From Capsaspora owczarzaki ATCC 30864 (taxonomy: Eukaryota; Opisthokonta; Filasterea): a stretch of 12,000 nt of DNA. The stretch spans positions 1,433,735-1,445,734 of the forward strand of contig NW_011887292.1 of NCBI RefSeq assembly GCF_000151315.2, read 5' to 3'. Positions within the stretch are counted from its first letter, which is position 1, and the number at the start of each line of letters is the position of its first letter. The translations under genes were made by a program, and so were the position numbers. Shown here one piece after another: positions 8,790 through 12,000 of this stretch. The notes beneath the pieces were generated by a model. The model searched no databases. It was not told the DNA's origin and was given only the letters and a program-made list of their open reading frames with translations.

Positions 8790-9092
8790 TCGGTTCTCCA
8801 GCGGTTTCAAAGTTGGTTCCGCGAACGGCTGACGCGCCGAGGCGCGTCTAGAAATGCCTGTGGGTCGCAACTAGCAACCTGAAATAGCCAAACCAACAAC
8901 ATGACATAGCGAGTGTGTCGCGGCGGGGAGGTGATCAGTGTGAAGCATAAAGCTTCGTCCGAAAGTCAATTCGAGTTGCGGTTCCAGTGATTCGCGAGGG
9001 TTCCATGAAGCGGACAAACGCGACTGCGTGTCCAGAAGGTGCTTGTGGGACGCGCAGCATGAACCAAGCTGAAACAGACAACAGCAAATGAC
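8790..9092. repeat. Possible diverged direct duplication, two copies about 184-190 bp apart
   Basis: Copy A (about 8790-8905) and copy B (about 8975-9092) share ordered anchors: GGTTCC at 8815 and 8999, a 24-column block at 8846-8868 and 9030-9053 with 19 matches by eye, TGAAAYAG at 8880 and 9070, and ATGAC at 8901 and 9088. Offsets stay between 184 and 190. On the minus strand each copy begins just after a TTTCAG acceptor-like sequence. The alignment was made by eye, so significance is untested. Confidence 0.45.
8831..8848. repeat. Perfect 8-bp inverted repeat with GA loop
   Basis: GACGCGCC-GA-GGCGCGTC is a GC-rich perfect palindrome around a 2-nt spacer. It lies within copy A of the possible duplication and is not conserved in copy B. 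It could be a protein-binding site or a hairpin; nothing shows which. Confidence 0.7.
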
Positions 9093-9094
9093 TC

Positions 9095-9110
9095 GTCATC
9101 GAAATGACGC
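9095..9110. repeat. Small hairpin CGTCAT-CGAA-ATGACG
   Basis: This is a 6-bp perfect stem with a CGAA tetraloop, immediately after copy B of the possible duplication. A similar 6-bp stem (GTGGCT/AGCCAC, 7-nt loop) lies at 9428-9446. Such short stems are expected by chance at some rate. Confidence 0.5.
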
Positions 9111-9576
9111 GGAGAGGAGGGGGAGAAATGTTGGTGAAGAGGGCTGGAAGGTATTACCAGGAGTCGTCCCAAATTGCAATGCAATTTTTCAACCAACAAA
9201 AGAAGACTGACCCCGTCTCATTCCGCGTCCCCAGAGATTGCACCGCCCAATTCTTGTTGTCCTATGAGACAGTTTGCAATTTTTCCTTTTTTTTTTTTGA
9301 TCCAATTGGTCGTTGCTTGTGGGTGTGCCATCCCCAAATTGTGACACCTTGTTGCCTGGATATGTCTACTTTTGTTGTTTTGTGGGTTTTTAGATCTTTT
9401 GCAAAATGACTCATATCGTTGGGGCGTGTGGCTGTGTCAAAGCCACAAACAACAACAACAACAACAGCAATAGCAGGCCATCCTCACGAGCGTTTGATGC
9501 AGCGAATCTCTTCCCGTTGCTGGGGCGTCTTACAAGTCAGAAGTGCAAAGTGCGCAAATCGTCGTGATCAAAAGTG

Positions 9577-9601
9577 ATTTTTTTTTTTTTTTTTTTTTTT
9601 T
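9577..9601. repeat. T25 homopolymer upstream of the right-hand gene
   Basis: This is an uninterrupted run of 25 T followed by an A/T-rich stretch with TAA/AAT repeats (9605-9650). Together with the T19, T10 and T9 runs at 9836-9883, it marks the region before the plus-strand frame starting at 9944 as noncoding in character. Confidence 0.9.
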
Positions 9602-9943
9602 GCGAACAAATACAAAAAATAAATATACAACAATACTCAATAATAATAATCACAAAAAGTGCGAACAACGGCCTATTGGGCCGAGATCTCGAGGTGCCGT
9701 CCCGTGGTGGTTGCTCGAGTCTCGTCCATGGCACGCCGTGATGGGATGCACCGTGTTGTTGCATTTCTGGGGATCTGTTGGATGCATATACCCTGTTTCA
9801 ACTCTTCTAAACTCGAATGGAATTGGCCTCAGTTCTTTTTTTTTTTTTTTTTTTCTGTTTCATTTTTTTTTTCATTTTTTTTTGGAAGCAATTCTGCTGC
9901 CAACCCGCGTCTCACAGTGCCGGTTCCTTGGCGGGCACTAAGC

Positions 9944-12000
9944 ATGGTTGCATCGCCCGAGCGGACTGCGCCGCCGTCGTCGTCGTCGTCGCCGTCGCTG
10001 GACCAGCAGTCGCCGTCGCAGTTGGAGCAACAGCGGCAACCAGCCTCACCTGCGAAATCCTTCTCCCAGACAACAACCAGCAACCGATCCCCACCACCAC
10101 CGCCACCGCAAAGTAGCAGCAACAGCATTCATCATAGTAGTAGTAGTATTAGTAGTAGCAGTAATATCAATAGCAGTCATAGTCATAGTCCAAGTAGCAG
10201 CAGCGCTGTCGTCGGACGTAGCAGCAGCAGCAGCAGTGGTGGTGAACCAGGCCCGTTGCTTCGATCTAACAGCGCAACCACCGCGCCTGCAATGCCCTCC
10301 GACGCCGCTTCCCCTTTGCTCTGGACGAGCTCGTCTGCGTCGTCCTTTTACACAGTACCACCATCACCACTGACGCTGGCAGGCACCGACCGCCCCAGCC
10401 TGAGCACGCAGGCAAGCAGCAGCACGCTCTGCAGCAACAGCAGCAGCGGGCTCTCGACGCCGACGAGCGTGGCGCCAATGTTCGCCGCTCCCGACGCGCC
10501 CGCCGTGATCGACCGGTCCCCCTCCTCGTCCACACAAGCAGAAGGGTCTAACGAAGCCGCCACGGGCCAGCCCGCAGCGACCAACGGCGCCGATCACGAC
10601 GAAACCCATCCCAGCAGTGATCCGCCTCGTTCGAGCAAAGAAAGCGATTCTTTGTCTTTGTCTTTGTCTTTGTCGTCGTCTTCTTCCTCTCGGGTGGCAA
10701 CTGCGTCTGTCTCTGCTTCCAGCAACGGCAACCACAACCACAGCCACAGTCACGACAGCCACAACACGAGCAGCGCAGCAGGCGTGTCGGGCGACCAGCA
10801 GCAAAAGCAGCATTCTACGGCCACACAAGATAATGAGCTGACAACCACCACTGCAACAACTGCGTTGACGACCAGCAGCACCACCACCACCAGCACCAGC
10901 ACCAGCACCAACACCAGCATCAGCAACATCATCAGCACAACAGCGCCTGCCACTGGAGCAACGCCCATTCCGACAGCACTGCCAGCTCTGGCAGACGACA
11001 GCACAGGCGACAAAGCCAATAACCCCGTTGCTGCTGCTGAAGCCGGTTTCGCATTCGCGTTTGCCTCGCTGTCATCCGCGTCGTCCGGCCAGGACACCCT
11101 CGCTGAAATCATCGCCTCGACAGAGTCTCCGGAAACACCAAGAGTCATGGCGCACGGCGGCATGGAATCGTCTGGAGCCCGCTTTCCCGCATTTGCTCAA
11201 AACGGGCCAAGGCTTTCGGATACGCCGCCAATCTCGCCTGCGGTCGCGCGTGTCCTGAGCTCGCCCGAGTCGGTGCAGCAGCCAGCACTGGGCACTCCGA
11301 GCCAACCGGCCGCGGCTCAGACTGCCAACAACACCTCGAGCGCGTCGACGTTCGCTTCGTTGCCAATTTCGGGCTCGCCCTTGCACTCGTCCGCGCCAGG
11401 CTCGTCGTCTGGCTCTCCAGTCGCTTCGCCGTCATCCATGCGTCGCACTTTTGTGAAGCGCGCCTCGTCCTTGCTCCGACCGCTGTCGCAGCACCTCCCC
11501 ATCTTTCTCGCAGACAAGAATGCGCCCGCGGGTGTCGGCGCTGGTCTTCCTCCGCCGCTCGTGCTTGTTCAAGATCCAGCCACCGCACCACACACAATCG
11601 TCACAACCTCTGCCAGTGCCTCCGCCAGTGCCTCCGCCACATCTGCGCCCAGCTCGCCTCCCACAGAGCATGGCCCAGTGCTGGGCAGTGAAGACGCTCC
11701 CCCTGTCTCATCCAACATCTCGAGCGCAAGCGCCATTAGCACCACCAACACAATCACTCCGGGCGCCGCTGCCACAAGCACCGCTGTCACGGCCGCCGCG
11801 CTGGGCGTTGCCAAACCAGCCCCGCTTGCGAATGCTCCAGTGCGAGGCGGTCGACGACTGAGGCGCCTCATGTCGGTCTCGTCCTTGGCGCAAATGATTC
11901 GCTCGTTGCGCATCCCATCGAGTCGCACGGCTTCCAGCTCATCTAGCCCGCACAGCAGCGTGCCTCAATCACCGTTACTTCCGCCAGCGACATCCCCGTT
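9944..12000 (+). CDS. Large Ser/Thr/Ala-rich protein of unknown function, N-terminal part (open at the right edge)
   Basis: I do not recognise this gene. From the ATG at 9944 the frame stays open for 685 codons to the window end without an intron, although neighbouring genes are split. The context AGCATGG is strong, with A at -3 and G at +4. The same frame is open upstream back to a TAA at 9647-9649, with ATGs at 9728, 9746 and 9782, but that stretch would encode Phe runs from T tracts, so I prefer 9944. The protein starts MVASPERTAPP and is mostly Ser, Thr, Ala, Pro, Asn and Gln, with His/Asn/Ser and Thr/Ser runs and many SP/TP sites. Two basic segments stand out: MRRTFVKRASSLLRPLSQHL at about 499-518 and RRLRRLMSVSSLAQMIRSLR at about 637-656. 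These could be phosphorylation, 14-3-3 or membrane-contact sites (inference). It is probably the disordered leader of a signalling or scaffold protein whose domain lies to the right. Confidence 0.7.
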   Translation, partial: MVASPERTAPPSSSSSPSLDQQSPSQLEQQRQPASPAKSFSQTTTSNRSPPPPPPQSSSNSIHHSSSSISSSSNINSSHSHSPSSSSAVVGRSSSSSSGGEPGPLLRSNSATTAPAMPSDAASPLLWTSSSASSFYTVPPSPLTLAGTDRPSLSTQASSSTLCSNSSSGLSTPTSVAPMFAAPDAPAVIDRSPSSSTQAEGSNEAATGQPAATNGADHDETHPSSDPPRSSKESDSLSLSLSLSSSSSSRVATASVSASSNGNHNHSHSHDSHNTSSAAGVSGDQQQKQHSTATQDNELTTTTATTALTTSSTTTTSTSTSTNTSISNIISTTAPATGATPIPTALPALADDSTGDKANNPVAAAEAGFAFAFASLSSASSGQDTLAEIIASTESPETPRVMAHGGMESSGARFPAFAQNGPRLSDTPPISPAVARVLSSPESVQQPALGTPSQPAAAQTANNTSSASTFASLPISGSPLHSSAPGSSSGSPVASPSSMRRTFVKRASSLLRPLSQHLPIFLADKNAPAGVGAGLPPPLVLVQDPATAPHTIVTTSASASASASATSAPSSPPTEHGPVLGSEDAPPVSSNISSASAISTTNTITPGAAATSTAVTAAALGVAKPAPLANAPVRGGRRLRRLMSVSSLAQMIRSLRIPSSRTASSSSSPHSSVPQSPLLPPATSP
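10649..10672 (+). repeat. Hexanucleotide TCTTTG x4 encoding Ser-Leu repeats
   Basis: Four perfect TCTTTG units code for (Ser-Leu)4 and are followed by a Ser run, inside the long low-complexity frame. The six-base period keeps the frame, as expected if slippage is tolerated in a disordered region. Other trinucleotide-rich stretches in the same frame are AGT/AGC near 10134-10230 and ACC/AGC near 10870-10925. Confidence 0.9.

Larger units (their letters stand above)
7165..9943. other. About 2.8 kb with no convincing gene
   Basis: Between the RUFY poly(A) signal and the next plus-strand frame, no open frame exceeds about 135 codons and none resembles a family I know. The frames overlap on both strands and several run through T tracts. 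Notable contents are a donor-like GGTAAGT on the minus strand near 7335-7341, a minus-strand AATAAA at 8549-8554, small perfect hairpins (8831-8848, 9095-9110, 9428-9446), a possible diverged direct duplication (about 8790-8905 and 8975-9092), and T runs at 9287-9298, 9577-9601 and 9836-9883. It may be intergenic DNA, the promoter and 5' UTR of the right-hand gene, a noncoding RNA locus, or a minus-strand gene of tiny exons that I cannot resolve. Confidence 0.5.

Noticed and set aside
9104-9409. 101-codon plus-strand frame starting MTRRGGGEML
   Set aside because: It runs through a T12 tract as Phe codons and shows no known domain or supporting splice sites.

Overview
The window looks like compact, intron-containing nuclear DNA from a eukaryote. 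Three conserved genes can be read only by splicing. Their introns have GT..AG ends, keep reading phase across every junction, and are mostly 80-180 nt long. The gene set is a V-ATPase subunit H, an SREK1-type splicing regulator with two RRMs and an RS tail, and a RUFY-type RUN/FYVE endosomal protein. Together with the compact layout, the Ser/Ala/Gln-rich tails and the long A/T homopolymers confined to noncoding DNA, this points to an opisthokont, most plausibly a unicellular holozoan such as a filasterean. The lineage call is inference, not shown by the sequence.

Layout. (1) 1-838, minus: the first two coding exons of V-ATPase subunit H; the rest lies beyond the left edge. Its 548-nt first intron carries an A28 and a T24 tract. 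(2) 1071-3276, minus: a complete five-exon SREK1 gene of 569 residues. Only 232 bp separate its stop from the V-ATPase start, and that gap holds both the SREK1 3' end and the V-ATPase promoter. (3) 3277-3741: a divergent intergenic region of about 465 bp serving both SREK1 (minus) and RUFY (plus). (4) 3742-7124, plus: a complete six-exon RUFY gene of 928 residues with an AATAAA signal 35 nt after the stop. (5) 7165-9943: about 2.8 kb without a convincing gene, holding T tracts, small hairpins and a possible diverged ~120-bp direct duplication. (6) 9944 to the right edge, plus: an uninterrupted frame of at least 685 codons, rich in Ser/Thr/Ala/Pro and unidentified, continuing out of the window.

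The genes do not form an operon. The only functional link is loose: V-ATPase and RUFY both act on the endosomal system, and SREK1 is a nuclear splicing factor. I found no tRNA, rRNA, CRISPR array, intact transposon or recognisable novel multi-gene system. The most useful results are the spliced gene models, which six-frame translation does not show directly, and a few unusual noncoding features.
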